From Saururus chinensis (Eukaryota; Streptophyta; Magnoliopsida; Piperales; Saururaceae): DNA of 64,000 nt. The translations under genes were made by a program, and so were the position numbers. The notes under the pieces were generated by a model. It searched no databases and was not told the origin of the DNA. It was given only the letters and a program-made list of their open reading frames with translations. Numbering within the stretch: position 1 is the first letter of the stretch; each line of letters opens with the position of its first letter. Shown piece after piece: positions 12,054-24,714 of this stretch. The DNA lies in NCBI GenBank assembly GCA_035235625.1, contig CP141142.1, positions 10,446,995 through 10,510,994 of the forward strand, given 5' to 3'.

Positions 12054-12765
12054 TAGGGAGGTCCATGTACACCCCATTAGTAAGAGTTTATTAAGCAAAC
12101 AATATGGCACACATTATCCACTAACACTATAAAATAATAAAACTAAAAATGCTAAACCTACGGGCATTTCCCACTGGACAACCCACGAGTTGTACCTAAA
12201 ATGGATTTTGATCATAGGCTATCACCGCAGAAATTAAAACAATTTCTCTATTCCCCATCATTAAAGGTGGTACACCTTAATAGCAAAGAAAAATGTTTGC
12301 GGGCCAACTTTGCCTGATCAACTCCGTAACCAGCCCATATAGAACTCTGAACATAGTACATAAGAGGGCAACCGCACAGTGAGTTGTTTTCTATATACCA
12401 CGTTAAGAGCCCTATGTGGGCTGGTTATGAGCTCTGGTCACCGAGCTCCGCCGGGATAAACACTTCCAATACAAAAGACCGCAATGGGGTCGCCGGGATA
12501 GACACATTCAACCACAACCCACTCGACCCTCGACTGCAAGGAACCCCAATCGCCCCCTGGTTTGGTATAAAACATATCAAATTCAGCTCCCCTCTCTCGC
12601 CCTGCATGTATTTGATCAACCCTCGTCGGCTATTAATGGCACGGCTTCATCCCACATCATCATCAGCTGCCCTTCTTCCACTTGCTAGTCTATCTCTTTC
12701 ACCCTCTGTACAGGCCCTACCAATGGAAGACACCTTGGAAAGCTGCGGCCCGAGTCCACCTTAAT
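12054..12765. other. No gene supported
   Basis: Open frames on both strands at 12384-12764 overlap each other and show no conserved motif. The stretch ends at the left boundary of the hAT-like element. Confidence 0.5.
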
Positions 12766-12977
12766 ATTAAGGCTGGCAAACGGGCCCTGAGCCCGTTTGA
12801 CCGGCCCGAGCCCGTATAGGCAACTGCGGATGGGCTGTGATTACATAAATCGGGCTCAGGCTCCACCACTGGGGCCCGATAAAGGCTCGCCTAATTCAAT
12901 TATCGCCTTCCTCCTCTGATCTCATCCTCCTCCGCTAATCTACTATTCCAATCCTCCTCCAGTGACCTGCCGCTGGC

Positions 12978-13185
12978 TTGTGCTTCTCCTCGCCTCCTAG
13001 CATCGCCTCCCTCTTCCCTTCTCCTTCGGATCTATACTACTTTCTCTATCAGCTGGTGCAGACCTCCCCCTGGTTCCGCGACTACTGGCTTCATGAGTGC
13101 TTTACTCAAACTGAACTGGACTTCGCTGATCTTGACGACTCTCTCGTCTTCCCCGACGTTGACGCCCTCTTAGATGACTACCAAC
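12978..13185 (+). pseudogene. ERD15 / PAM2-protein-like exon fragment
   Basis: The + strand frame contains YQLVQTSPWFRDYWLHECF followed by a run rich in Asp ending FPDVDALLDDYQ, and then a good donor site (CCAAC|GTAAGTC). The core LVQTSPWFRDYWL followed by an acidic tail is the signature of plant ERD15-like / CID proteins, small acidic proteins that bind poly(A)-binding protein through an N-terminal PAM2 motif. The usual PAM2 peptide and the EDFSPEWW stretch that precede this core are not preserved; MCFSSPPSIASLFPSPSDLY stands there instead. No following exon was recognised. Most likely a captured gene fragment inside the hAT-like element, not a working gene. The family call rests on motif recall. 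Confidence 0.55.
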
Positions 13186-14765
13186 GTAAGTCATTCCAAC
13201 GTAAGTCATCCATCCAAATGCATATCTTATACGGATATTGCTCATTTTCCCATTTTCCTTACTATCATCAATATTTATATATTTTTTTTTAGAAAATAAA
13301 TTATTTTGAGTCTTCTCGATTTTTTTCCGACTATTCGATGACTTTTTTATTTTTAACAAAGGTTACATAAATGATCATTTTTTTTCTTTTCTGATATTTA
13401 ATGGTTTTCTACTTTATAAAGTTTGTCATTTTTTCATATGTATAGAGTTCTATATACTGTGAGTATGTGGTTTTAATCTTTATTTTTTGCTTCTTTGATT
13501 TTGAAAAATCCTTTAGCAGAATCTATATTTGGAAATCTGACCAGGGTTTTTTTATTTTTCACCAATTCGCTTATGCTAAATTTGTAATGAAATTAATTTT
13601 TAATTAAAATACGAAGCTTTATAAGTAGGGAAGTAGCTTTCCTATGTTTTGCTTTGTTCCTGCCTTTTTTCTCTATTGGCAATTAATTGTTTGATGTCTC
13701 CTTTGAGTGAATTAATGAATTGTGTACTAGGTACTGGATTATGAACACTTGTTTGATCAAATATGTCTTCTGCTCTTCTGATTTGTGCTTATGTTGTATA
13801 GCCATGGAAGAAAAATCAAATGGTTCAGCCACATTCTATTGTTGAAACTTAAAAATGTATGGGTCTTAGCTTTTGGTTTTTATAGTTTTAGGATTTTAGT
13901 TGTTGCTGATGAGTGTTTGAGAAAACTTAATGCAATTCTGAATTCATGATTCATGGGTGATTTTGATGATTCATGATTCATTCATGGTGAGTGTTTTGAT
14001 TTTAATGTATGGGTCTCTATTGTTTGGGAGTAGGCATACAAATTAATGAATACATGAGAATTTTCACGAAACTAGTCTTTTTTTCAAGATTTGAGATATT
14101 ACTTCATTAAAATCATGTTTTTGCCTTTCTTGAGTAAATGATTAGTGTATTGTCACCTAGCTTTTTTAGATTTTTGAAATGTTGTATAGTGAGTCTATTC
14201 TCTATTACAACATCCTGAGCTGGATGTTTTGGCTATTTCAGCCTATTTGACATATCACATATTGCATATCCCCAAAAAGTGAAAATGTGGAAGGAGGTGA
14301 GAATGGAGGATATCACAAAAATGGGTGGCCAAATGCGTATGTGGAATTAACACTTGATTGAGGAATTAGCTATCGGTGGATATGCTCATACATTTGATGT
14401 TTTAACATGAGAAAAAAGAACTCAAGTACTTGGTAATTTATTGTTTGAGAAAAACCAAGTTTTTCTTTCTAGATACCAACATTTTTAAAGCAGCTAAATT
14501 TCTTTCAGAAACCAACATGATTTTCTCTCTTGAATGTTAAAAACAAAGACTACCATCATTCTGTACCAAAAAAGAAGAATTCATTTCCGTGGCATGTTGT
14601 CTTATTTTTCAATTAATTTTGCTTTTGTTTGTCTTCCAACTTTGAGCTGCCAGATTATGGTCTTAAATACTCTTTCTCATCCTTCGCTTTTGTCTATGTG
14701 GTTTGTTATGACTGTTTTTGTTTATTGATGTATTAAACTTTATCGTCCCTTTTTGACAATTGTTG

Positions 14766-14930
14766 TTGAGGTAGATGGGTTAAAAGCTCGGGAAACACTG
14801 CAGGATAAGTGTCATTTCATTGATCTTGTTCTATTGTTGTTGTAGTGGATGGGTTAAAAGCATGGGAAACACTGCAGGAGAAGCGCCATTTCATCTACAG
14901 GAGAAGTGCCATTTCATTCCAATAAATAGG
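14766..14930 (+). repeat. Direct duplication of a coding-like segment
   Basis: GATGGGTTAAAAGC(A/T)(C/T)GGGAAACACTGCAGGA occurs at about 14774 and again at about 14848, and GAGAAG(C/T)GCCATTTCAT repeats again at 14878 and 14900. The open frame 14820-15074 that runs through it ends EDRCKIFYEADSNMLQICAK plus a Lys-rich tail; it is not recognised. Confidence 0.5.
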
Positions 14931-15529
14931 ACAATAGGGAAGGAGGACAGATGCAAGATCTTTTATGAAGCGGATTCTAATATGCTTCAAATTTGTGCAA
15001 AGGATTTGCTTATGAAGTTGGATTTTGAGATGGTGAAAAAAGAAAGGTGTTGTCACTGGAAATTGCATCAGTGATTGTTGTTAATTAGATTGCTGAGGTT
15101 GAAGAAGGCAATGGTTGCATTTCTCAGTTTTAAGTAGCTACTAGCCCAGATAGAAGAATGAAAGCATTGGTGTAGCTATTGAAGCAGAAGAGAGTCGTGC
15201 TGGTCATGAAAAGTTTGTATGTATTTTCAAAATTATGCTTATTCTTAGAGAAGAATGAAATTTTAAAATTATGCTTATGCCTAGAGAAGAATGAGTTAAA
15301 ATAGATCAAAAGCAAATAACTTATATTATGTACAAAATATTTTTACTGTTATCAAAGGCAATGGTGAATAGGATAATAAGTAGATTATTTCAATCTATAT
15401 CAACTCTGTTTTGGTATAAACCATCAACCAAATCAAAGGCAACTCTTTTGGGATGCCAACTTAGCTTTCAAATTCACTCTTCTAATTTAGAATTTAGCTT
15501 TTTAAGTATTTCTTTTTTTTCATCCTAAG

Positions 15530-16030
15530 CATGGAAGGTTCTATCGATACGAATGACAGTATCGATGATTATAGATATGGGTACGCATCGATAATATGCA
15601 TTATATGCGCTGAAACGGGCATAAACACTTTTATAAACATAAAAAATATTATAATTAATAATATATTATTATAATACTTCTTTTAGAGTATAATAAAACC
15701 GTAAAATGTCGTATCAACCGATACATGTCACAATTATATGTTTAAATAAATGCATAGTTGTGGAGCATTATATGTAAAAAAAAATAATTATGTAAATTAT
15801 ATGGACCTACTCATATTGATTTCATATAACTTTAAAAATATTATTTTTAATATAACAAAAACTTAAAATTTTAAAGAAGTTGGGTTTAAATTGTAATTTT
15901 TTAAGAAAAAAATTAATTTTTCTTTAAAAAAATATTTTTTAATATCGTATCGATTCGGTACGGTCGATATGTATCAACTTTTGGTAACAATCGAAAATTT
16001 ATTGATACGTATCGATCGATATAGTCTTTT
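15530..16030. repeat. TATCGAT-rich degenerate repeat
   Basis: Both ends of this AT-rich stretch carry GTATCGAT / TATCGTATCGATTCGGTACG words in inverted relation (ATCGATACG near 15543 and CGTATCGATCGATATAG near 16006). It looks like a small non-autonomous DNA element, possibly inserted in the hAT-like element. Ends and family are undetermined. Confidence 0.4.
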
Positions 16031-16607
16031 ATGTATTTAAGTATGTTTTAAGTATTACATAGCATCTAAATCACCTTTGACCTCGTAACAATTGAAATTA
16101 TACTATTCATTAACTCATACCAATTTGATGCATAGGATCCAATTAAAAAAAATATGAAACAATAATTACATTAGGCAAGGGAAATTGAAACCCCTTTAAA
16201 AAATGCATTAAGTAGGCCTAATCCATTGAGATTGTTTCATATCTAAATAGGATTTAAAATTTTATATTTATTTTTTATTTAAAAAATAATAAAATAGTAA
16301 TTTTTCAATGAATATTTGACCCCAATAATCAAATTTTATGATATATTCAAATTACATCTTATTATGAGACTAAAAATAACTCTTTTTGAGTTGAATATAG
16401 TTATAGCCCGTTAAGAGCCCGTGATCAGTTTATGACCGTTTGCCTTTAAATGAGTTGTGAGTAGTTCGGCTTTATGACCATTTACCTTTAAATGAGTTGT
16501 GAGTAGTCCGGCTTAACGGCCTCAAGTTCTAAATAAACGGGCTCAGGCACCTTATTCCATTAGACGGCCCGGCAGCGGCCGGGATAGTTTTATGCCAGGC
16601 AGAGTTG

Positions 16608-17880
16608 CATGATGGACAGGATTTGAGCTGATCGTCGATCTTCATAGAGTGGGAGCCATTTGTGTCAGACGGTAAATTACTTATCAAAGCTTTCATGCTT
16701 CTCTACGCCCTACTCCCCCAACCTTATGAGAATTTTTATTTCCATTTAAACTAGATAAGGTTTCATTCTGAAAATGTACATCTCCAAAATCATACAACAC
16801 GTCTTCTATATATGTTAAATGTTCAAATTGGCTGCTCATTCCGCTGCCTACAACTATCTTTGACAGACAACAGAGATGTCATCTTAAGTTTTATTTAATG
16901 CATCCAAGTAAAACAAATACAAAAGGAAAATCAGATAAAGATCTTCCAATAGAAAGTTCACCAACTTAATTTTAGGAAACCTTTTACTAAACCATATCAG
17001 GCATTTGACTGCGTTTCTTATTTCTCATTATTGATTATTTTAATAGCAAAAAATAAAATTTGAAACAAATAAGGTGAGAAATTTTAAAAGGTACCATTTG
17101 GCAACTAGTAGATAATCACCATTAAATGATAATAGACAATAAAAAGAAGTGTTTATACTAACAAATTATAAAGGAAGTTGTCAATCAATAACCAGGAAGA
17201 AAATATTCTGCAAAGTCACATATCTAAAACTACTATATGCCCCAAAGCTTTAACGTTAATTAACTCATCAATATTTCCAAAACTGGAGTTGATTGGTGGT
17301 CAGCTAGTTTGCACTCTTGAGGTAGTGCAGCTGCCTCAAGACAGTTATACAAACAAACATATGCAGATTGACAAAGAAACATCTAAAGAATATATCGCCA
17401 CTGAAGTAGCAACTTTCAGAAGAAAAACATTAATTACCCTTTACATGATGTCCCAAGTACACCTAAAACAAGATTTGTGGATGAGTTACTTTTCTTTTAA
17501 ATCTTTACTCTTCTTCGAATTGTTGGGCTTCCAAATCTCTCACCACTTCCACTTGTTTTTAACTAGGTGTCACTTATCCTTTTCTTTTTCTTTCACACCA
17601 GGCAACCATCTCCTATTCTAATTTAAAGCCTTGAAATAGCTATTTTTGTTTAGATTTACTGCCTAGCCCCTTGCTCATTTATCATAATCATGTATGCCAT
17701 TAGGATCCACAGAAAATGGATAAATATCCACTGTAGGGGTCAAATGATGGAACAAGCTCTTTTAGCAATTTCTTTAAAAGGCACCTCCGCAGGGAGAATA
17801 TAACAAAGCGGCTAGTGAATGAAGAAAAAACCAACTCTAATGACAAACAAAATAAACGAGATACAGTCATAGTGTCTAAC
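16608..17880. other. No gene recognised
   Basis: The stretch is AT-rich. The + strand open frame 17178-17621 (147 codons) has no recognisable motif and a drifting composition, so it is not reported as a gene. Further exons of the asparaginase pseudogene to the right were looked for here on the minus strand and not found. Confidence 0.5.
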
Positions 17881-18966
17881 TTATTCCTTGCAAATGCCTC
17901 AGCTCCTTCAAATGCAAGATAGATATGTGGGGTTTTTTCCATAACAAGTCGTGCCAGAGATATGGCATTAACAACAGTTTTGAGACCAGAAACAGAACCA
18001 CACTTTTTTGTTGTGCCGTCCATGATACATGCTTCCATCTCAACTGTACCATCTGTTGTTAAAACAGAACCTTTTCCTGCATTATAATGAGGGCTGTTCT
18101 CCAGTTCACATACTTATGGAAAATTCAGAATTGTACAGTAATAGAGAATTCAATATATCATATGCAAAAAATGTAGTTTTTCTTCCAGTAAACAGATGAT
18201 TAAGACAACATAGAAGAAAAAGAATGACAAATAATTGAACTTATAAAATGGTTAATTACCATTAGCCCAAATTCGAGGGCATAAAATAAATATAAAATGA
18301 CTACAAAAGGTGGCAACGGCAAGATTAATGCACTGGATCCACATAATAATGCTGTAAAACAAAGAAGGCTTTTGAAAAAAGAAGCACAAAAATTAGTAAA
18401 GATAATTATTCGGCGTATAATATTAAAGCTACCCTGTCAAAAATCAAACAATCATAAAGGAGACTCATCTGCGAAGTGTACTAATGGAAAAAACAAAATA
18501 TAGGGCATGGTTCTCGTACTAACATGGAAGAAAATGTATAAAAACAATCGTTAAACTTAAGTCGTAATTCATAATACGGAAAAGTACACCAATATATAAT
18601 CAGTAAGCGAAATGAAAAATACACCCACAAAGATATTCAATCAGCAAAGCTAACTGCATACACAAGCAGAAGCAGTTTAATCATTCAGCCACCAGCAAAA
18701 AAACAGAACACAAGGTAAAAAAACACAACCAGATACAGGACATGGTTAGAGACAAAGGAACGCGCAATAAATAAGAAGAGGAAGAGCAACAGAAAGAAAG
18801 GAGACAAGAAAAAACACGAGCTCGATGATGTCTAAAGGGGACTGGTTGGTCTTGAGGGCTGAGATGCCGAGCTCGAGGTAGTGGCTGAGGGAGGCCTCGC
18901 GAGGCTGCCGGCGGTGGGGAGGCAAGGTGCGTGGATTGTTGCCCGCCCCTCCATGGATAGCGATCG
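17881..18966 (-). pseudogene. Isoaspartyl peptidase/L-asparaginase, 5' exons only, truncated
   Basis: Two exon-like blocks match the N-terminal half of plant isoaspartyl peptidase/L-asparaginase, an N-terminal-nucleophile (Ntn) hydrolase that releases aspartate from asparagine or isoaspartyl dipeptides. Block 1 (about 18966-18817) reads IAIHGGAG, then REASLSHYLELGISALKTNQ and SPLDIIEL. Block 2 (18112-17881) reads [31 protein letters not shown], then [20 protein letters not shown] and [14 protein letters not shown]. The frame in both is intact. The family's catalytic Thr lies in the C-terminal half, which is missing, so no active enzyme can be made. The start is also lost: an LTR begins at 18967, directly next to the second codon or so of the family's usual N-terminus (GWAIAIHGG). 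The intron between the blocks has a poor join. Recognition is strong; non-function is inferred from the missing half. Confidence 0.8.
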
Positions 18967-19800
18967 TGTTGACTGTGGTATGGGCTCGGGCCCCGTTTGG
19001 TCCAACATGACTCTGTCCGGGTGAACCAGTGCTCCAAGGGTGGTGGGGGCAGTTGTGCCGAGCCCATATGTACCTTTATTACACATAATTTGAGTGGGGC
19101 CCATATACATTATACACGTGCACTAGGCATTTGGTAGGTTGTGTATTTACAAGTTGTAGGGTTGGACGTGCGAATTAGGTGTCAAGGGTGGGACTCGTGG
19201 TTAGCAAAGAGTCAACCTTGTCACGGGCTTGGCCGTATGCAAGGGGTCAAGCCTCCGCAGGTTCTGAGAGACAGAGCCCGCGCCTGTTGTGATTGAACCT
19301 TTATAAAAATCCGGTAGGAATTAAGCAAGCAGGCCCAATTAAACTCAGCCCAAATCTGGCCGCCTAAATATGGAAGATAAGAGGATTTTTAAAGAGAGAA
19401 AGAGTTAAGGAGGTAAACCTAAGTGCTGGCCGCCCCACCCTCTCCTCCTCTCTCCCAATCTCAACCATGCCCCCACTCTTGTTCTTGGGTGCGGCCTGCA
19501 CCTTGCTGCTGGCCGCCCTCTTCCTCCCCATTCTTGGTCTATTTTGGTGGGCTATTCAAGGGAGAGGTCTCTCCTTCTCTGCTAGGACGTGGAGGCTAAA
19601 GTAAAGGGGCGATTTTGCTGAGAATTCCTTCACTCCAAGAGGTAGTTTAAGAGGGATCATCACATAAAGGTATCTCTCCTTTACTTTTTTTTATTGTTTC
19701 TTGCAATTGGCGTGTGAAGGCTGATTGTTGGAGGGCTTGCTAGGGCTGAAAACGCCCAGGTTAGTTCGTCTTCTTTCCTTTATTCTATTATCTTTTGGTT
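18967..19800. mobile_element. LTR-like sequence, copy 1, right end uncertain
   Basis: It starts TGTTGACTGTGGTATGGGCTCGGGCCC, aligning with the start of copy 2 at 21487 (TGTTGGACCATAGTACAGGC). Shared blocks follow in the same order: TTAGCAA(G)AGT...ACCCT(T)...CACGGGC(T)TGGCCGT(A/G)TGCAAGG, GAGCCC(G/A)C, and a leader-like GGAGAGAGA/CCCTAAGTG/CTCTCTCCC region. The right end and target duplication could not be found. It is more diverged than copy 2 and directly abuts the asparaginase pseudogene. Confidence 0.6.
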
Positions 19801-21486
19801 CATTTGAATGGATGCATTTTTATCTTGCTAATTGATATTAAATTGATGCATATTTTGTGTAGATCAAGGTAAAGTTTTGATTTTTGATCTGTGCGCCCTC
19901 CCCCTCCCACTGCGCTTCTGTTGGTCCGGCCACTCTACAAATCGCCTACCCCATCTCCTTTGTTCTTCCACAACCGCCACCGCCGCCAACTGCCTCCCCT
20001 TGAGTTCGTCTTCTTTCTACTGCTACACTACACCCACTGGCCACGAGTGAGAGTTCAAAGCTTCTCACCAACTCATTTAAGGAGAAAACGAGAAAGACGT
20101 GAATTGCAGTTAGATGCTTCTGGTTAAAGTGCATGGAGCTCCGGCAAACAATGCTGGTGTGAGGATGTGAGAGCTACCACCTCACCTCCTCCGACTCATC
20201 TCTCTAGCAGGGAAGCGTCATGAGAGCCACCACCGCCACAGCTTGTGGATTAGGAGGGTGAGTCTAGGAGTTGTGGATTAGAGGATGGAGGAACCTTTGG
20301 CTCGCCTCTCCTGGGCGGTGGCATGAGAGCCACCACCGCTACTGCTGTGGAATGGGAATTTGAGTTCCGGACCACCGGCGGCATGAGAGTCGCCTCCTCC
20401 TCCAGCTCCGCTATTAGAGGGGCTGTGGATAAAAATTTTACGCTTCGGATTTGCTGTGAAGCACTCTCACCTGTAGTAAAATGTACCCGCGTCTACTCAT
20501 TCGGAATGTTAAAGCCCAACATTTTTTCCTTCCTAATATGTGGCTGGCTCTTATTGGGCACACTCACCAATTGTGATGTAAGAGTGCACAGCTTATCTAA
20601 ACCAAACAAGGGACAGTTTGGGGTTCCTTCATGTCGCGGGGGTTGGTGGTTGAATTTCTCATCACTCTAAGGGAAACAAAAATGCGTGGAGGGGACCAAG
20701 GGGTACATAGTGGACAAGTAAAAGGGGTGGTAAAATAAAAATAAATTAAAATTCAAATATGAGGTATATTTAAAATAATTTTATAAATTACTGTAGAGGG
20801 TAAAGGAGATAGGGGCTTTTGGGGGTACAAATAGCCGTGTCCTTTAAAAAAACTCAAATAAAGCTATTAATGTAGGATAGAGTGAGTATAACACAACTAC
20901 AATAAATACCTCCTACGAGCACATTCTCATGATTCCGGCAGCGTGGCTTCTTTCTTTTCATTTATTGGTTCATTTGATTGCGGATCCTCTTCTTTTCTCT
21001 TCATCTCTCTCTCATTTGAGCGTGGGAAACCCTCATGAAAAGCCCTACTTATTGATAAAATATGCAGACAAATCCAGGATTACAGTTTTTGTGTCCAAGC
21101 TATAAATGGATTCAGGTAAACCCCCTACACTTCATCTTATTGGATAAGGTTACCTTTCACCTTAACTTAGGCGAAGGTAAATGCAACTGATACCCATGGT
21201 TACATCCACAAGTTGATTAATAACGGGACAACACTTCTAAACTGACATCTTAAACTCAAGTTGTGGCATGTGGAAAGCTCTTCAGGGGAGAACCCAATGG
21301 CGATCACATTCTCACGCAAAGGAACCATTTCCTGCAGGGGCTGTGTGGCATTTTTTAGGAGATAGCAGATATGCTTGAAGCATCAGTCTAGTTCTCATTT
21401 CATTCATGTGCAAGAAATCCATAGAAATTGAATAAAATGATTTTATCTAAACCATACAATTTAGGCTCGGTTTCTTAAGTTATAAT
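19801..21486. other. GC-rich then AT-rich stretch, no gene supported
   Basis: Between 19890 and 20450 the DNA is rich in CCACCACCG and CTCCTCC words. GCATGAGAG(C/T)CACCACCGC or close variants recur at about 20220, 20322 and 20380, forming a local repeat. Open frames in several phases (for example 19891-20127 and 20323-20670) come from this composition. From 20680 to 21480 nothing was recognised. Confidence 0.45.
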
Positions 21487-22335
21487 TGTTGGACCATAGT
21501 ACAGGCTCAGGCCCATATGGTCTACCATTATTTGCGGCTTGGGTGAGCCAGTACAGGCTACAGTGTCCAAGGACAACGGGGGCGATCGCGCTGACTCTAT
21601 ATGAACTATTGTGACACATATTTTCTTGGGACCCACATCTGTCACATACACATTAGGCATGTGACTAGGTGAGTATATTCACTTTATGGGGCCTGACTCT
21701 AGAAGTAGTGTTGATAATCGGACCCCATAGTTAGCAAGGGTTTGACCCTATCATGGGCATGGCCGTGTGCAAGGGCTTGGGCCTCCATGGGCTATGAAAA
21801 ATAGAGCCCACTTCCATCGTGTCAGACCCTCTAGTTTGATTCAATAGAACTTAGAATGGAGGCCCATTCACTTAAGTCCAAATAGGAGAGGGAGTATAAA
21901 AGCAAAGAAAGAGGGAGAGAAGCCCTAAGTGAGTAGCCCCCAGCTCTTCTCTTCTCTCTCCCCATCACACCCACTCTCTCCTTGGCATGTTGCACAAATA
22001 AAAGAAAAAGAAGGGTTGGCCACCCCTCTCTCTCCCTCCCTCGTTGACCTCTAAAACTTGGCGATCCTCTTAGGAGTTTTGCAAATATTAGATCCACAGG
22101 TGGATTGAAGAAGGGTTAGGGCACTCTATCAAGCGAGTTCTATAAGCCATTGCATTAGATTTGTGAGGTTTCTACACATACTCAAGGAAATCATTTCCCC
22201 TCTCTAATTGAATTTATATTCAATTGATCAAACAGGCGTCAGAATGAAAGATCAAATGGCGAGATCGGCCTGCATTTTGCCCAGACGGCTGACCATACTG
22301 TGCTCATTGAGACAAATGGTGTTCGATCCGTCTCA
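21487..22335. mobile_element. LTR copy 2, about 849 bp, probable solo LTR
   Basis: It starts TGTTGGACCATAGTACAGGC and ends ...TTCGATCCGTCTCA. ATAAT stands on both sides (21482-21486 and 22336-22340), which fits a 5-bp target duplication. A TATA-like AGTATAAAAG lies at about 21892, followed by a CT-rich leader, as expected for the promoter and R region of a + strand LTR. The 5-bp match could be chance, so the right end is less certain than the left. Confidence 0.6.
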
Positions 22336-23755
22336 ATAATGAAGTTCCGTGTGGGCGCCGAATGGTAACAGGAGGTTTGGATTTATAATTGCCAATTCGA
22401 AAACAGATGCGTCGGAAATTGGTGATGACTCCTCGCAAATTGGTGATGACTCCTAACAAAACTGAGTGACTCTTTGGAAATTGATTGTTAATTTAATGCT
22501 ATTGTTATGTTATCAATATTACGACGTTAAGGATATCGTGTAATTTGTGACATGCAGTGCAGAAAAAATATTATATTTATTGAATTTCTTATCGTGTAAT
22601 TGGTAACACATAAAGTCTTTGGGCGTGTTGTCGATTACATGATATGTATACAATATAGAATGTTTACAACAAAAAAAATCAAAATATTGTATTATCGACA
22701 TCACGATTCTTAAGTAAATCATGTTCTATAGATAACATGATACATAAACAAAATAGTGTTGCTAAGAACACATCTATACAATGACATTTACTTCAATTGG
22801 CTAAAGAAAGGGGTGGAAAAGGCAATCTCGATCGGTATTCCCCTTCTTTACATTGTTTTCCTACTCTTTTAGTCGCCCTCCTTCAGCTTGTACTTGGACC
22901 ATCAGCCACATTTTGAGGGTCCTATTGTGCACTGGTACATCATTTGCGGTTGTGACTCAACTGCTTGCATGCTCCACATTTGCGTAGGGCTTTGATCTTT
23001 GGTTGCAACTCTTATCCAATTTTTTCATGGATGTCCCCACTGCTTAAGTGGGATAGGTGGGTTGAATGTTGGCAGAATTCCAGTCAGTGGCCACTAGTGC
23101 CTATCTGTTGTTGGGTATAGTGGCTCTCGATATGTCAATTTATATGTTTCTGTAGACTACCATTTTTTGTAATAGTTAGACACATAGAAGTGTATGTGAT
23201 TAATTGTTGTGATTGCATGTTTACACAGTAGCCCTAGATGCTGAAACTTTCTGCATGTGCAGCTACGTTTGACCAGATTCACAACATCCTATTCAATAAA
23301 TATCGTGTAAATGAGAACAAGATAAATGATCCCTATCGTATTATCAATGACACAGCCCATCAACACTCACCCTACGATCACACCTATCATGTTATTTTAA
23401 CATATAAACTTACACGAGATGAACAATAACATATGAACTTACACACTATAGTAATTGCATTTTACCTGGTGATATAGCGAGTTAACCTATAATTCATACA
23501 TTATACTGGTAATACATACACATTCCTTGCTTCTTCTCTTCTATTTTTGATGTATTTATGGGAAAATGGGGTTAACTCTTCAGTCATATTTTGTCCATCT
23601 GTCCGACCTTTCTCAAATAGTGCAGTTGTGTGCTTAATTAACCGAGTTATAGGCATCGGCCTGGCTTTTTTTTAACATTGCATTTGTACTTTCAAACCTA
23701 TTTGATTGAGGGTTCCATATATTTTTCCTAAAAATGCAACATTGGCTCAGTGCCC

Positions 23756-24215
23756 TTAACCTATCTTATTTAGCCAAGTAAATGTTTCAGGATTATGTTC
23801 TTTAATGTTGTTCATTGTTTTATCATACACGTTTTGTCTGAAAGTTTCAGCTGCCACATGGAGTTGGTTCTTTAGGTAGTTGTCTTTGAATCTATCAAAC
23901 ATATTTGCTGTTAGGTAACAAATGTAATATTCATGGTTTGTAGAGGGAAAATAATGCTTAATAGCACTTGCCAAGCCCTTCATTATATCAGAAACAATTG
24001 TATCCAACTTGACTGGAGGATCAAAAAATAGATTAATTCTAAGAAATTCAAGAAACCAGCACCATATTTTCTTAGACTCATTCTTGACCACTGCAAATGT
24101 GACACATAGCATATTATTGTTCCCGTCTAGCGCAATTGCTATCAATAGTTGTCCAAGATACTTTCCCTTCAAGAAAGTTACATCTACGTTAGCAATGACC
24201 TCAATGTTATTCTAA
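23756..24215 (-). pseudogene. Mutator-like (MULE) transposase, catalytic-domain fragment
   Basis: The minus-strand frame enters at VIANVDVTFLKGKYLGQLL, continues with AIALDGNNNMLCVTFAVV, KNESKKIWCWFLEFL and TIVSDIMKGLASAIKHYFPS, and stops at 23756. This is the order of the MULE transposase DDE domain: first Asp in DVTFLKGKYLG, second Asp in VSDIMKGL. The third acidic residue, expected beyond the stop, is not seen in an intact frame, so the domain is broken. Together with the upstream blocks (24715-25011, 25066-25275, 25778-26290) it forms the remnant of one transposase gene reading leftwards. The coding blocks are separated by palindrome-rich spacers that could be introns or decay. Confidence 0.8.
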
Positions 24216-24714
24216 ACACTCTAGCAACCGACACAAATATCCAAAATACTCTTTTAAATTGTAACCCCCTATAGGACTAGGAATATCGTATGATCTAATT
24301 AAAATAACTACACTTCATGGATTTATCCTTTCTATCTGAATTATGTATGTAGGAAGTATGCGATAGGATTCATCTAGGTCCTCATCTATTAAATCAGTCA
24401 GTGTTTTACCTATATGACCGAATATTAGGTTGTTAACATTCTAATAAATGTTATACAATAAGTTAATTCATCGTGTCCCGATAACATGACAATGTTCGTA
24501 CTCATGATATCGTAAAGCTGAACTGTTAAAACATCGTGTTCATGTTAACACGATAGGTAATTAGGTCATGTTGTAAGAAAATGCAACCATAGGCTTTTTG
24601 TGTTCCTGATAACACATCATTTTTTAAATGTCATATTACTGAACACACATGCAAAGAGTCTCATAAGTTTATTTTACCTGTGTGCCAGCATTTCTTGTAG
24701 TTCACAGTTATACC

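Larger units (their letters stand above)
12772..16607. mobile_element. hAT-like non-autonomous element
   Basis: The left end reads AAGGCTGGCAAACGGGCC and is followed by GGCCCGAGCCCG words. The right end has AACGGGCTCAGG, GGCCCGGCAGCGGCCGG and closes near TTTTATGCCAGGC, whose complement GCCTGGCATAAAA resembles the left end. GGCTGGCAAACGGG is a typical plant hAT terminus. An 8-bp target duplication could not be confirmed, so the exact ends are uncertain. No transposase was seen. The element carries the ERD15-like segment at 12978-13185 just inside its left end. The interior (13186-15530) is AT-rich with no other recognised gene. Confidence 0.5.

Noticed and set aside
12384..12764. 126-codon open frame on the + strand with a partner on the minus strand
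   Set aside because: Both strands are open, composition is drifting and no family is recognisable.
17178..17621. 147-codon open frame as a gene or further asparaginase exon
   Set aside because: It is on the opposite strand to the asparaginase pseudogene and shows no match to that family or any other I know.
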